The notes beneath the pieces were generated by a model. It was not told the origin of the DNA. It made no database searches and saw nothing but the letters and a program-made list of their open reading frames with translations. Below are positions 56,009 to 64,000 of a DNA stretch of 64,000 nucleotides, in pieces. Numbering within the stretch: position 1 is the stretch's first letter; every line of letters starts with the position of its first letter. The DNA lies in contig OY282444.1 in the NCBI GenBank assembly GCA_958296125.1, positions 1,178,001 to 1,242,000 of the forward strand, in the 5' to 3' direction. Origin of the DNA: an uncultured Poribacteria bacterium. Its GTDB lineage: Bacteria > Poribacteria > WGA-4E > PCPOR2b. The position numbers and the translations under genes are program-made.

Positions 56009-58405
56009 TTGGAAAATCCCGATCAGCCCATTTCAAAGGACCTGTTGGAAACACTGGATACAATTCAGCGGCGTGTGCTGTGGTTGGCAACGCTTATTAT
56101 TCATTACGCGAACAACCTCCGTTCCAATCCAGATCAGACGAAGGTCGGCGGGCACCAAGCTTCTTCGGCATCAATGGTTTCGATCTTGACGGTGCTCTAT
56201 TTTCATTTTCTTCAAGCCGGGGACCGTGTTTCTATCAAACCGCACGCTTCGCCGGTCTTTCATGCGATCCACTACCTGCTGGGTCAACTGCCAAAAAAAT
56301 ACCTGACCATGTTTCGATCATTTGGGGGGCTGCAGGCTTACCCGAGCCGCACGAAAGATCCGGACGCTGTCGATTTTTCGACCGGCTCCGTAGGTCTGGG
56401 GGCGGTTGCGCCAGCATTTGGAGCGTTAGCCCATCGCTATGCGCTGTCCCACTTCGGGCACGTGAGCTCGCGGCGTTTCGTGGGAGTCATTGGTGATGCC
56501 GAACTGGACGAAGGCAACGTGTGGGAAGCCATCCTCGATCAAGCCCTCACCGGTTTAGATAACCTTCTATGGATTGTCGATCTCAACCGCCAAAGCCTGG
56601 ACCGAGTGGTGCCCGGTATTCGGGCGCGGCAGCTTGCGCGCCTATTTGAGGAGAGCGGTTGGCAGGTGCTTGAAGCAAAGTATGGTCGGCAGCTTCAGGG
56701 GCTCTTTGAAAGACCGGGCGGCACTGCCTTGCGCCGGCGGATCGACGAAATGAGCAATGAGGAATATCAGGCACTCATCCGTCTCCCCGGTGAGGAGCTC
56801 CGCTCTCGAATCATTGATTGTCAGGGCATCGATAACACTGCAATCGCCACAGTGATTCAGGACATCCCGGATGACACGCTGCCGTCGGTGTTAAGCAACT
56901 TGGGTGGACATGACTTGGAAGAGCTGCTCGCCGTCCTGTCGCAGGTTGAAGCGGAGCCAGAAAAGCCAACGATTATTTTCGCTTATACGATTAAAGGCTG
57001 GGGAACTCCTATCGCTGGACACCCGCTCAATCATTCGATGCTCCTGAGTGAAGCACAGATAGCCGATTTGCGCGAGGGCTTGGGGGTCCCCACTATCGAC
57101 GACTGGGCGCGATTTGATCCGGGGTCGTCTGCCGGTCAACTTTGTCTCGAAGTCGCCGATCGACTTTTTCCGCGCGATCCTGCGCCATCGGTAACGCTGT
57201 CTGCCGATGATGTGCCGACAGCACTCTCTTTGCCAACCCAAGGTGCCTTGAGTACGCAGCAATCTTTGGGCCGGCTGCTGATGCGTCTGACTCGTGTGCC
57301 GAAGTTGTCGGATCGGATCGTCACAACCTCGCCGGATGTATCGGTGTCTACCAATCTATCTGGGTGGATCATCAAGACGGGTGTGTTTACGCCACAAGAA
57401 TTGCCTGACTATGAGAGCGAAGCGAACCAACTCCGAAGCTGGCGGCATGGGCCGCAAGGGCAGCACATTGAATTGGGAATTTCGGAGATGAACCTCTTTA
57501 CGTTGTTGGGGATGCTCGGCTTATCGGCTGAACTATGCGGGCAACATATTATCCCGATTGGCACCGTTTACGACCCGTTTGTGTGCCGCGGGCTTGAAGC
57601 CCTCATTTATGCCCAGTATTCGGGGGCGAAGTTTATTTTCGCCGGGACACCGTCAGGGATTACATTGTCGCCGGAAGGGGGTGCCCATCAATCCACCGTT
57701 ACACCCTCACTCGGTGCGGAAATCCCCCGACTCAATGCCTATGAACCGTGTTTTGCACAAGAGTTAGAGTGGATATTGTTAGAGGCACTCCGCCAATGCT
57801 GCGACCGGGAGGAGGGACGCTCGACCTACCTACGACTGTCCACCAAGTCGATTGATCAGGCGTTGCTCGCATCGGCTTCGGAGCGTTTAGGGGCTGACGA
57901 ATTACAGCGTCAGGTGCTGGCTGGTGGATACCGGCTGCTGGATTGGCGCAACGCGGACCCGGTTGCGCCAAGAGAACGCTTGGTTCATATTGCAACAACC
58001 GGTGTCATGGTTCCAGAGGCCATCGAAGCTGCCAACGCCCTTCGCAAGCAGCGGGTGGCGGTCAATGTGCTGAATTTGACCAGCCCCCGCCGACTGTTTG
58101 AAGCGTGGCAGGGGATGCAACAGTTCCCCGGACCCTCGCAAAGCGGCGGAGAGGGGTCCACCCCGTTTGACTGGCTGATTCCAACCAACGAGAGGTATGC
58201 GCCGATTGTTACTGTCCACGATGGTGCCTCCCACGCTTTATCTTGGCTAGGGAGTGTCTACGGGGAGCTGGTTATCCCCCTCGGAGTCGATGAATTTGGG
58301 CAATCGGGGGATCGCACCGAACTCTACCGACACTTCGGGATTGACGCTGAGGGTATCGCTGCGGCGGCGTTAGCCGCATTAAGCCGCTGTGGCATATCTG
58401 TTTGA
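56009..58405 (+). CDS. Transketolase / homodimeric pyruvate dehydrogenase E1-like enzyme
   Basis: 798 residues. TTG start with GAGAGGTGGAAGG upstream. The first third binds TPP: VGGHQASSASMVSILTVLYF, GVIGDAELDEGNVWEAI and LWIVDLNRQSLDRVVPG. The last segment resembles AceE (NLQRLDG region) more than classical transketolase. The middle and C-terminal domains include GISEMNLFTLLGMLG, with the catalytic-site glutamate region, and a transketolase_C. It is shorter than AceE (about 890). The precise 2-oxoacid or sugar substrate is uncertain; no dihydrolipoyl transferase gene is adjacent. Confidence 0.87.
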   Translation: MENPDQPISKDLLETLDTIQRRVLWLATLIIHYANNLRSNPDQTKVGGHQASSASMVSILTVLYFHFLQAGDRVSIKPHASPVFHAIHYLLGQLPKKYLTMFRSFGGLQAYPSRTKDPDAVDFSTGSVGLGAVAPAFGALAHRYALSHFGHVSSRRFVGVIGDAELDEGNVWEAILDQALTGLDNLLWIVDLNRQSLDRVVPGIRARQLARLFEESGWQVLEAKYGRQLQGLFERPGGTALRRRIDEMSNEEYQALIRLPGEELRSRIIDCQGIDNTAIATVIQDIPDDTLPSVLSNLGGHDLEELLAVLSQVEAEPEKPTIIFAYTIKGWGTPIAGHPLNHSMLLSEAQIADLREGLGVPTIDDWARFDPGSSAGQLCLEVADRLFPRDPAPSVTLSADDVPTALSLPTQGALSTQQSLGRLLMRLTRVPKLSDRIVTTSPDVSVSTNLSGWIIKTGVFTPQELPDYESEANQLRSWRHGPQGQHIELGISEMNLFTLLGMLGLSAELCGQHIIPIGTVYDPFVCRGLEALIYAQYSGAKFIFAGTPSGITLSPEGGAHQSTVTPSLGAEIPRLNAYEPCFAQELEWILLEALRQCCDREEGRSTYLRLSTKSIDQALLASASERLGADELQRQVLAGGYRLLDWRNADPVAPRERLVHIATTGVMVPEAIEAANALRKQRVAVNVLNLTSPRRLFEAWQGMQQFPGPSQSGGEGSTPFDWLIPTNERYAPIVTVHDGASHALSWLGSVYGELVIPLGVDEFGQSGDRTELYRHFGIDAEGIAAAALAALSRCGISV

Positions 58406-58443
58406 CCCCACTACACCGTCAGCGGAACCCCGATATGAATCGA

Positions 58444-59298
58444 TTAGAATATGAGTATCGCTTCGACTTCCCAGAGATTGTCATACCAGAAGGATATCCC
58501 TTCAACCCGATAGATATCAACCTTTCCATCCGCCCCAGGTTCTCTATCATCTGGCTCGCCAAACGCTTGTCGGACATCAGCACGAGTGCTACCGACACCG
58601 ATGTCTTGCGCCGTTTTGTATCTCTCATCAACAGTAATGATTATCGCCACCCGGCCGTTTTGCGGTATTACCCCGAACTCACCAAGTCTTGGGACATTAA
58701 ACATGAGCGTCCCAGTCGCTTCGTGTAGGGTACCCCTACCATATTTTGATTCGACTTCGTTGATACTCTCGTCAACGTTCACACTTATATTCTCTAGACC
58801 TGGGGTGATCGCAACCAGAGCAGTACCGGGAAATATCTTGGTAGTTGTCTCGCCGATAGGTTCAGGTTCAGTCGGAGTCGAGATCGGCTGCGTTTGATTT
58901 TGTCCGCCAGGGATGGGGTCAAGAGTCTGTTGTCCCTGCTGGACAGGGGGCTCAGTCACCACCACTTGAACGCTTCTTGTTGCGCTCACGGGTTTATGAC
59001 GGCGATCACTCACAAAAACGACAATTTCAACAGTCGTGGCGCGTTTGGGTGCGGTCCATATCGCGTTGGCTGTATCTAAACTCCCTTCGCTCACTTGCCA
59101 ATTGATTGTGAGATTATCGTTCTCTGCGTCGCGTTTAACGACTTGCAACTGGACTTTCGCGCCAGCCTCCACTTTTTGAGGGAGTATGAGCGCGTCAATC
59201 GTGGGTGGCGTGTTGCGCTCTGGGGCGACAGGTGTCTCGTCGCCACAACCAACGATGATAACCAGTAACAGCATGACGAACAGCATTTTGCTAAACAT
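58444..59298 (-). CDS. Lipoprotein of a small paralogous family, with Ig-like segment
   Basis: 284 residues from ATG 59298 (AAGGAG upstream). Signal peptide MLFVMLLLVIIVGCGDE with lipobox VGC. An Ig/fibronectin-like segment (about 30-120: PPTIDALILPQKVEAGAKVQLQVV...WQVSEGSL) precedes a proline-rich linker and a C-terminal domain (IGVGSTRADVRQAFGEPDD) shared with the next two lipoproteins. It converges on the transketolase gene. A four-repeat CRISPR fragment lies immediately upstream of its start. Function is unknown. Confidence 0.75.
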   Translation of the reverse strand: MFSKMLFVMLLLVIIVGCGDETPVAPERNTPPTIDALILPQKVEAGAKVQLQVVKRDAENDNLTINWQVSEGSLDTANAIWTAPKRATTVEIVVFVSDRRHKPVSATRSVQVVVTEPPVQQGQQTLDPIPGGQNQTQPISTPTEPEPIGETTTKIFPGTALVAITPGLENISVNVDESINEVESKYGRGTLHEATGTLMFNVPRLGEFGVIPQNGRVAIIITVDERYKTAQDIGVGSTRADVRQAFGEPDDREPGADGKVDIYRVEGISFWYDNLWEVEAILIF

Positions 59299-59356
59299 GA
59301 TTTTGTCTCCTTTTCGCGTTAGTAGTTTTTGGTAATCCAATCAGAAATTTTCTCAT

Positions 59357-59600
59357 CTTTCAGTCCCCTTTTCATCAGGGCAAGGGTTGTAACTATTTAT
59401 AGCGGGATGCGTTGCTTTCAGTCCCCTTTTCATCGGGGCACGGGTTGTAACAGGAAAGGTAATAGATTGTGTCAGATCAAATGCAGTCCTTTCAGTCCCC
59501 TTTTCATCGGGGCACGGGTTGTAACCGCACCATCATCGGCCGTTCTTGCATCTCCTCGAATTGCTTTCAGTCCCCTTTTCATCGGGACAAAGGTTGTAAC
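59357..59600 (-). CRISPR. CRISPR mini-array, 4 repeats
   Basis: Repeats at 59357-59393, 59415-59451, 59489-59525 and 59564-59600, each 37 nt, beginning CTTTCAGTCCCC and ending GGTTGTAAC (plus-strand reading). The outer two are degenerate (CAGGGCAAGGG and GGGACAAAGG in place of CGGGGCACGGG). Spacers are 21, 37 and 38 nt. The first repeat, the 21-nt spacer and the second repeat are identical to 61895-61989 in the main array. Strand is inferred from the ACTGAAAG end of the repeat, which would be the crRNA 5' handle. Confidence 0.92.
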
Positions 59601-59616
59601 TGAGGAACGGTGAAAC

Positions 59617-59654
59617 GCCTCCCCGACATGATGAAAAATGGCGACCGGGGAGGC
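59617..59654. terminator. GC-rich stem-loop between mini-array and lipoprotein gene
   Basis: GCCTCCCCG (59617-59625) pairs with CGGGGAGGC (59646-59654), a 9-bp stem with a 20-base loop. It lies 42 bases after the stop of the minus-strand lipoprotein gene and may end its transcript, although no T-run follows on that strand. Confidence 0.4.
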
Positions 59655-59695
59655 ATTTCTTAGGGTGGGCTTTTTTGCGCCATGTGCGCCTCCCG

Positions 59696-60427
59696 TTAAT
59701 TCTTGCGTTTATAAATCATAATATAGCGAATATTATTGACTCCTCTTATATTTACACCAAAAAGAATACCATGAGCAGGATAGCGTAATCTCACAGTATT
59801 ATATCCTGCTCCTTCAGTTGTAATATCAAAAGGTTCGCCGTAATGATTTTTTAATTCTGTTTGAAGACTTCCGACACTTATTCCATTGGACAATTTCCAG
59901 GGCGGAGTCTGAACTACTATTGTGTCAACTTTATTATCTGCCTGATAAGTAATGATATAGTTAAAATCTAGACTAAAAAAGACTATAGCATCATCACTCC
60001 ATCCTACCGTTTTTGGCTCGATAGTGCTGTATTTTAATTTTAAATCTGCAATACTATCTCCAAGACTAATCTTCACAGGCTTTGCCATACTCGCCGTCTT
60101 ATACTCTAAGCCGACACCAGGGATAATACGGAAGTATTTATTGCTTGCTGTCGGTGGTGGTGGAGTTGGAGTTTCGGTATGCAACGTAACAGTCGCAAAC
60201 GGATTTTGACGATTCTTTCCGAATAATGTGATTGTATTAGCGTCAGGCATCGTCGCTGTTATGCCTGTAGCGTCTACTTCGTAAGTCGTGTCTCCAGACT
60301 TAAAGCTCGTGCCGATCTCAGATACAACGGCATCGTTTGCGAAAGGTGTCTCAAAATCGCAGCCGACAATCATGAAAATGAAAAGTATCGCTAAAATTAG
60401 GTGGTGATTGAAACTATGTCCAAACAT
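59696..60427 (-). CDS. Lipoprotein of the same small family
   Basis: 243 residues, ATG 60427 with GGAG upstream. Lipobox MIVGC after a hydrophobic signal. The N-terminal PFANDAVVSEIGTSFKSGDTTYEVDATGI is nearly the same as in the next gene, showing recent duplication, while the rest has diverged. The C-terminal GISVGSLQTELKNHYGEPFD matches the shared GVGST...YGxP motif. It lies 16 bases after the neighbouring paralogue and probably shares its transcript. Function unknown. Confidence 0.75.
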   Translation of the reverse strand: MFGHSFNHHLILAILFIFMIVGCDFETPFANDAVVSEIGTSFKSGDTTYEVDATGITATMPDANTITLFGKNRQNPFATVTLHTETPTPPPPTASNKYFRIIPGVGLEYKTASMAKPVKISLGDSIADLKLKYSTIEPKTVGWSDDAIVFFSLDFNYIITYQADNKVDTIVVQTPPWKLSNGISVGSLQTELKNHYGEPFDITTEGAGYNTVRLRYPAHGILFGVNIRGVNNIRYIMIYKRKN

Positions 60428-60443
60428 TATTAATCTCCTTATG

Positions 60444-61148
60444 CTAAATACTGGCTAGTGTAACTAGCGTGGCTAAGTTGTTGTTATATGTAACGATTAG
60501 AATAATCGATCCTGGAACTATAGCATAGAAATCGATCTTTTCGGTAGTGCGTATCGGCATGCCATAAGCGGCGTTAAAACTGTCACGTGTACTTCCTATC
60601 CCAACCCCCTTGTCGGATTTGTATTTCGGATCGCGAATGTAGATGCGCGAAACCTTCTTGCTTCCATCTAGACGAATCTCGATTTTACCGAATCGCGGGT
60701 TGTTAAAACGCAGCGTATTAGCAAGGTCGCCAGGAATAGCTGAACCATACAATCTTTCTAATTCGCTCATATCTTGATCTAAACTGATACTTATATCATT
60801 CATGCCCGGAGTCGTTACAATTATACCTGTAGAGATTATCTTCGCTGTTCCTTCGCCGACGGGCTCAGGTTCAGGTTGAGGCATAACAGGGGCAGGAGGC
60901 GTATCAGTGTGCAAAGTAATAGTCGCTAATAGTTCCTTCGTTTCATCGTAAAGTTTGATCGTATTAGCGTTTGGCATTGTCGCAGTTATATCTGTTGCAT
61001 CTACTTCATAAGTCGTGTCGCCGGACTTAAAACTTGTGCTAATCTCGGATATAACCGCGTCATTCGCAAACGGCCTCTCAAAATCGCAACCATTTAGACT
61101 TAGAACGAACAGTGCTGCGAATAGTGCTGCCAAAATCATACGTAACAT
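60444..61148 (-). CDS. Lipoprotein of the same small family
   Basis: 234 residues, ATG 61148 with AAGGAG upstream. Signal peptide ILAALFAALFVLSLNGC with lipobox LNGC. It shares its N-terminal 60 residues with the gene at 59696 and its C-terminal domain (GVGIGSTRDSFNAAYGMP) with all three. Such GxGST...YGxP modules resemble SmpA/OmlA-like small lipoprotein domains. First gene of the minus-strand group; its upstream side borders a CRISPR half repeat. Role unknown. Confidence 0.75.
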   Translation of the reverse strand: MLRMILAALFAALFVLSLNGCDFERPFANDAVISEISTSFKSGDTTYEVDATDITATMPNANTIKLYDETKELLATITLHTDTPPAPVMPQPEPEPVGEGTAKIISTGIIVTTPGMNDISISLDQDMSELERLYGSAIPGDLANTLRFNNPRFGKIEIRLDGSKKVSRIYIRDPKYKSDKGVGIGSTRDSFNAAYGMPIRTTEKIDFYAIVPGSIILIVTYNNNLATLVTLASI

Positions 61149-61272
61149 TGTAAATCTCCTTGTTGTTGTTAAGGTTAGGGTTAATCAAACAGCCGAGTTG
61201 GGGATAGCGGCCCCCGGCCCGCCGCGGGTTGGTTAGCTACCAATAGGGTTTTGATCGCATCTTTCTTCAAAT

Positions 61273-61294
61273 CTTTCAGTCCCCTTTTCATCGG
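61273..61294 (-). repeat. Isolated CRISPR half repeat
   Basis: The first 22 bases (CTTTCAGTCCCC...CATCGG) match the array repeat exactly, then similarity stops. It lies 124 bases upstream of the lipoprotein gene start and 528 bases left of the main array. It is probably a relic of a formerly continuous array or of rearrangement. Confidence 0.85.
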
Positions 61295-61424
61295 ATCAGA
61301 ATTTAGGTTAGCTTCTATCAGAAGAAACTGTAAAGTAGTGCAAAGAAACCGAGTTTTTTCAAAAAACCCGGTAATTCGGGCAACTGATACCCGAATCTTG
61401 TGTTAATTATACAGATCAATACCG

Positions 61425-61822
61425 TCAGAACATGTCGGTGATTAAAATTTTTATCGTTTTTTTTAGTGGTTCTCGTATTTTTTTTGTCATTTTCGTGATT
61501 TCCTGAGCGATTTCCGCACGAAAATTGGGGGGGGCGACCATCTCCGCACAACCGCCCCATTGCAAAACCTGACGCATCAACCCTTTTCGTCCTTCAGTAT
61601 CGAAGTGCATTTCGATTTGGTCATTCCCTAAGTCGATCTGTTTTTGCAAACCCTGCCATTTCTGGACGCGCACCCAGCGGGAGGCAGGTGGGTCCACACG
61701 GATGACCGCTTGCACTGGTTGGTTTTTCATGCCGCCAAAGCCGCGTGTGATGTACTCATTGAGGTCGAAGCCTTCTTGAAGGTTAAAGGCTTCATTGAGG
61801 AGTGTCAGCGATCGCACGATTC
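61425..61822 (-). pseudogene. Truncated WYL-domain transcriptional regulator (C-terminal WCX part)
   Basis: The minus-strand frame reads IVRSLTLLNEAFNLQEGFDL, then AVIRVDPPASRWVRVQKWQ and EMVAPPNFRAEIAQEITKM. This is the end of the WYL domain and the WCX extension of WYL regulators, about 130 residues. The N-terminal HTH and most of the WYL domain are missing: the frame runs straight into the first main-array repeat at 61823. Long A-runs near the 3' end could add frameshifts. WYL proteins often regulate CRISPR-Cas and other defence systems, so this was probably the local regulator before it was cut. Confidence 0.75.
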
Positions 61823-63997
61823 CTTTCAGTCCCCTTTTCATCGGGGCACGGGTTGTAACTACAAAGCACTGGACGTTTAGGACAGATAGCTCAACTTTCA
61901 GTCCCCTTTTCATCAGGGCAAGGGTTGTAACTATTTATAGCGGGATGCGTTGCTTTCAGTCCCCTTTTCATCGGGGCACGGGTTGTAACTAAAGAATCGC
62001 TGTTGCTCCGCGTAGAAAGTTGCCTTTTCAGTTCCCTCTTCATTGGGGCACGGGTTGTAACTGAACGCCAGCAGCGCATCAAAGTCTTTCAAACCATACT
62101 TGCAGTCCCCTTTTCATCGGGGCACGGGTTGTAACCGAAGGAGGGAATCCACTCCGAGCAGGCACGCAACTTTCAGTCCCCTTTTCATCGGGGCACGGGT
62201 TGTAACGATCTTATCCCCGAATCTTTCTGCGTGTTCTCGTGTCTTTCAGTCCCCTTTTCATCGGGGCACGGGTTGTAACGGCAGACTGCTGGCTACAGGG
62301 GGACGCTTATTCGCTCTTTCAGTCCCCTTTTCATCGGGGCACGGGTTGTAACCAGTAGAGATATTCGGTGCCGTTCTATCGGTGCATCTTTCAGTCCCCT
62401 TTTCATCGGGGCACGGGTTGTAACCGACATCGAGAAACCAAAAGCAACGCTCTTGCGACCTTTCAGTCCCCTTTTCATCGGGGCACGGGTTGTAACAATG
62501 CTAGAAACTTGACGCGTGGATTATTGTCTAAACTTTCAGTCCCCTTTTCATCGGGGCACGGGTTGTAACCTGCGGACTGTCACTATCAATCTAAGTTGAC
62601 CGATACTTTCAGTCCCCTTTTCATCGGGGCACGGGTTGTAACTCTTCAACCATAGCCCGGCTGGTGTCGTCAAATTCCTTCTTTCAGTCCCCTTTTCATC
62701 GGGGCACGGGTTGTAACCTGCGGACTGTCACTATCAATCTAAGTTGACCGATACTTTCAGTCCCCTTTTCATCGGGGCACGGGTTGTAACTCTGTCAGGT
62801 GCTGTCCTTTCAGTCCCCTTTTCATCGGGGCACGGGTTGTAACTGACCGAGCTCTATGTCGTCGCCGAGTTCACTGTCACTTTCAGTCCCCTTTTCATCG
62901 GGGCACGGGTTGTAACTGTCGTAGTCTGTCATAGGCTGTCGTAGTCTGTCGTCTTTCAGTCCCCTTTTCATCGGGGCACGGGTTGTAACCGGTGCGTATC
63001 GGTGCTATCTTTCAGTCCCCTTTTCATCGGGGCACGGGTTGTAACTGTAGAGAATATCAAGGCATTCGGTACCGTTCATAGTCTTTCAGTCCCCTTTTCA
63101 TCGGGGCACGGGTTGTAACAACTTCAACAGATTGAAGCACGAGGGCAACAACAACCTTTCAGTCCCCTTTTCATCGGGGCACGGGTTGTAACCAAACGAA
63201 CGAGGGACAGCACAAAGGGGCTGTAGAATCTTTCAGTCCCCTTTTCATCGGGGCACGGGTTGTAACCTGAATTCTTGTCGATTTCGCTTGACTTATTATC
63301 GCCTTTCAGTCCCCTTTTCATCGGGGCACGGGTTGTAACTTGGGTCTGAGGCGCAGTGGTATTGTAGTATCGATTGCTTTCAGTCCCCTTTTCATCGGGG
63401 CACGGGTTGTAACGAATTAACAAGCAGCACAGTTGTTACGCAACTGACACCTTTCAGTCCCCTTTTCATCGGGGCACGGGTTGTAACCGAGACAAGGTTT
63501 CTAAAGAGGCGATCGTCGTAAACTTTCAGTCCCCTTTTCATCGGGGCACGGGTTGTAACTTAACAGGCACATTCGAGGGCGGAGGTTTGGGGTATCTTTC
63601 AGTCCCCTTTTCATCGGGGCACGGGTTGTAACCTTCATCTGCTACCGTGCTGGAGGATCTGCAGGTTGCTTTCAGTCCCCTTTTCATCGGGGCACGGGTT
63701 GTAACATGAATCATAGGTTAAAGCACTTCTGCCAGTGATAGACTTTCAGTCCCCTTTTCATCGGGGCACGGGTTGTAACCAAGGATATCCTGTAGAAGAA
63801 AGAGAACATCGGCGTCTTTCAGTCCCCTTTTCATCGGGGCACGGGTTGTAACCACGAGAATACTTGCAGTCACACTGTCTCGTAGAATCTTTCAGTCCCC
63901 TTTTCATCGGGGCACGGGTTGTAACGCAAATTTCGCTTTAGAAACCGTTCAGGTTGGAGACTTTCAGTCCCCTTTTCATCGGGGCACGGGTTGTAAC
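61823..63997 (-). CRISPR. Main CRISPR array, at least 31 repeats, runs off the window
   Basis: 31 repeats of 37 nt (plus-strand start CTTTCAGTCCCC, end GGGTTGTAAC) and 30 spacers, mostly 34-38 nt. Repeats 2 (61895), 4 (62025) and 5 (62099) carry substitutions; the rest are essentially identical, so decay is at the left. Read on the minus strand the repeat starts GTTACAAC and ends ACTGAAAG, with a CCCC/GGGG stem, like Cas6-processed type I or III repeats. Left-end decay and this polarity both place the leader to the right, outside the window. Short spacers: 21 nt (61932), 16 nt (62791), 19 nt (62990). The spacer at 62570-62605 is repeated at 62718-62753. No cas genes are visible. Confidence 0.97.
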
Positions 63998-64000
63998 AAA

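Noticed and set aside
63124-63423. Open frames with repeated RAPMKRGLK segments inside the array (also 61891-62082 and 62293-62478)
   Set aside because: They are translations of CRISPR repeats, not proteins.

Overview
The window reads as a bacterial chromosome segment of moderate GC with many single genes and short operons on both strands. Gene content suggests Candidatus Poribacteria or a close relative. The clues are a phytanoyl-CoA dioxygenase-like protein, two enolase-superfamily sugar-acid dehydratases, TIM-barrel sugar isomerase and mannonate dehydratase-like proteins, and a secreted esterase with a dockerin and a C-terminal YPNPFNPETW sorting-type domain. This assignment is inference from gene content; no rRNA or tRNA was recognised.

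Layout. 0-5 kb: the 3' part of a type ISP-like restriction-modification/helicase gene and a membrane-TPR protein of unknown role. 5-10 kb: a RecD2-type helicase, a GNAT acetyltransferase, an AAC(3)-type acetyltransferase and a SelA/DgaE-like PLP enzyme. 10.1-10.6 kb: a peroxiredoxin-like gene in which an in-frame TGA replaces the catalytic cysteine codon, followed by a bacterial SECIS-like hairpin. I read it as an unannotated selenoprotein. 10.7-24 kb, minus strand: an M16 peptidase pair, aspartate-type aminotransferase, threonine synthase, prolyl oligopeptidase (flanked by inverted GC-rich repeats), an orphan BmpD-type permease, and a compact operon of two CBS-domain proteins with both subunits of a 2-oxoacid:ferredoxin oxidoreductase. 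24-37 kb: a TPP enzyme, VOC protein, sugar isomerase-like protein, ComM-type ATPase, iron alcohol dehydrogenase, VWA protein, enolase-superfamily dehydratase, SppA with an extra N-terminal barrel-like domain, an SDR and a TPR lipoprotein. 37-51 kb: M28 peptidase, PhyH-HEAT fusion, a sugar-acid catabolic cluster (dehydratase, HpcH aldolase, mannonate dehydratase-like), Nudix, MFS, FmdB-like protein, CDF transporter and acyl-CoA dehydrogenase. 52-58.4 kb: secreted esterase, PpiC/SurA-like foldase and a transketolase/AceE-like enzyme.

58.4-64 kb: three small related lipoproteins, interrupted and followed by CRISPR material. There is a 4-repeat mini-array, an isolated half repeat, a truncated WYL-domain regulator, and a main array of at least 31 repeats (37 nt) that runs off the window. 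No cas gene is visible. A degenerate repeat, a 21-nt spacer and a repeat are shared exactly by mini-array and main array, and one spacer occurs twice in the main array, so the locus has been rearranged. Repeat polarity and repeat decay on the left suggest right-to-left transcription, with leader and any cas genes beyond the right edge.

The most noteworthy signals are the selenocysteine peroxiredoxin with its recoding hairpin beside a SelA-like gene, and the rearranged CRISPR/WYL/lipoprotein region.
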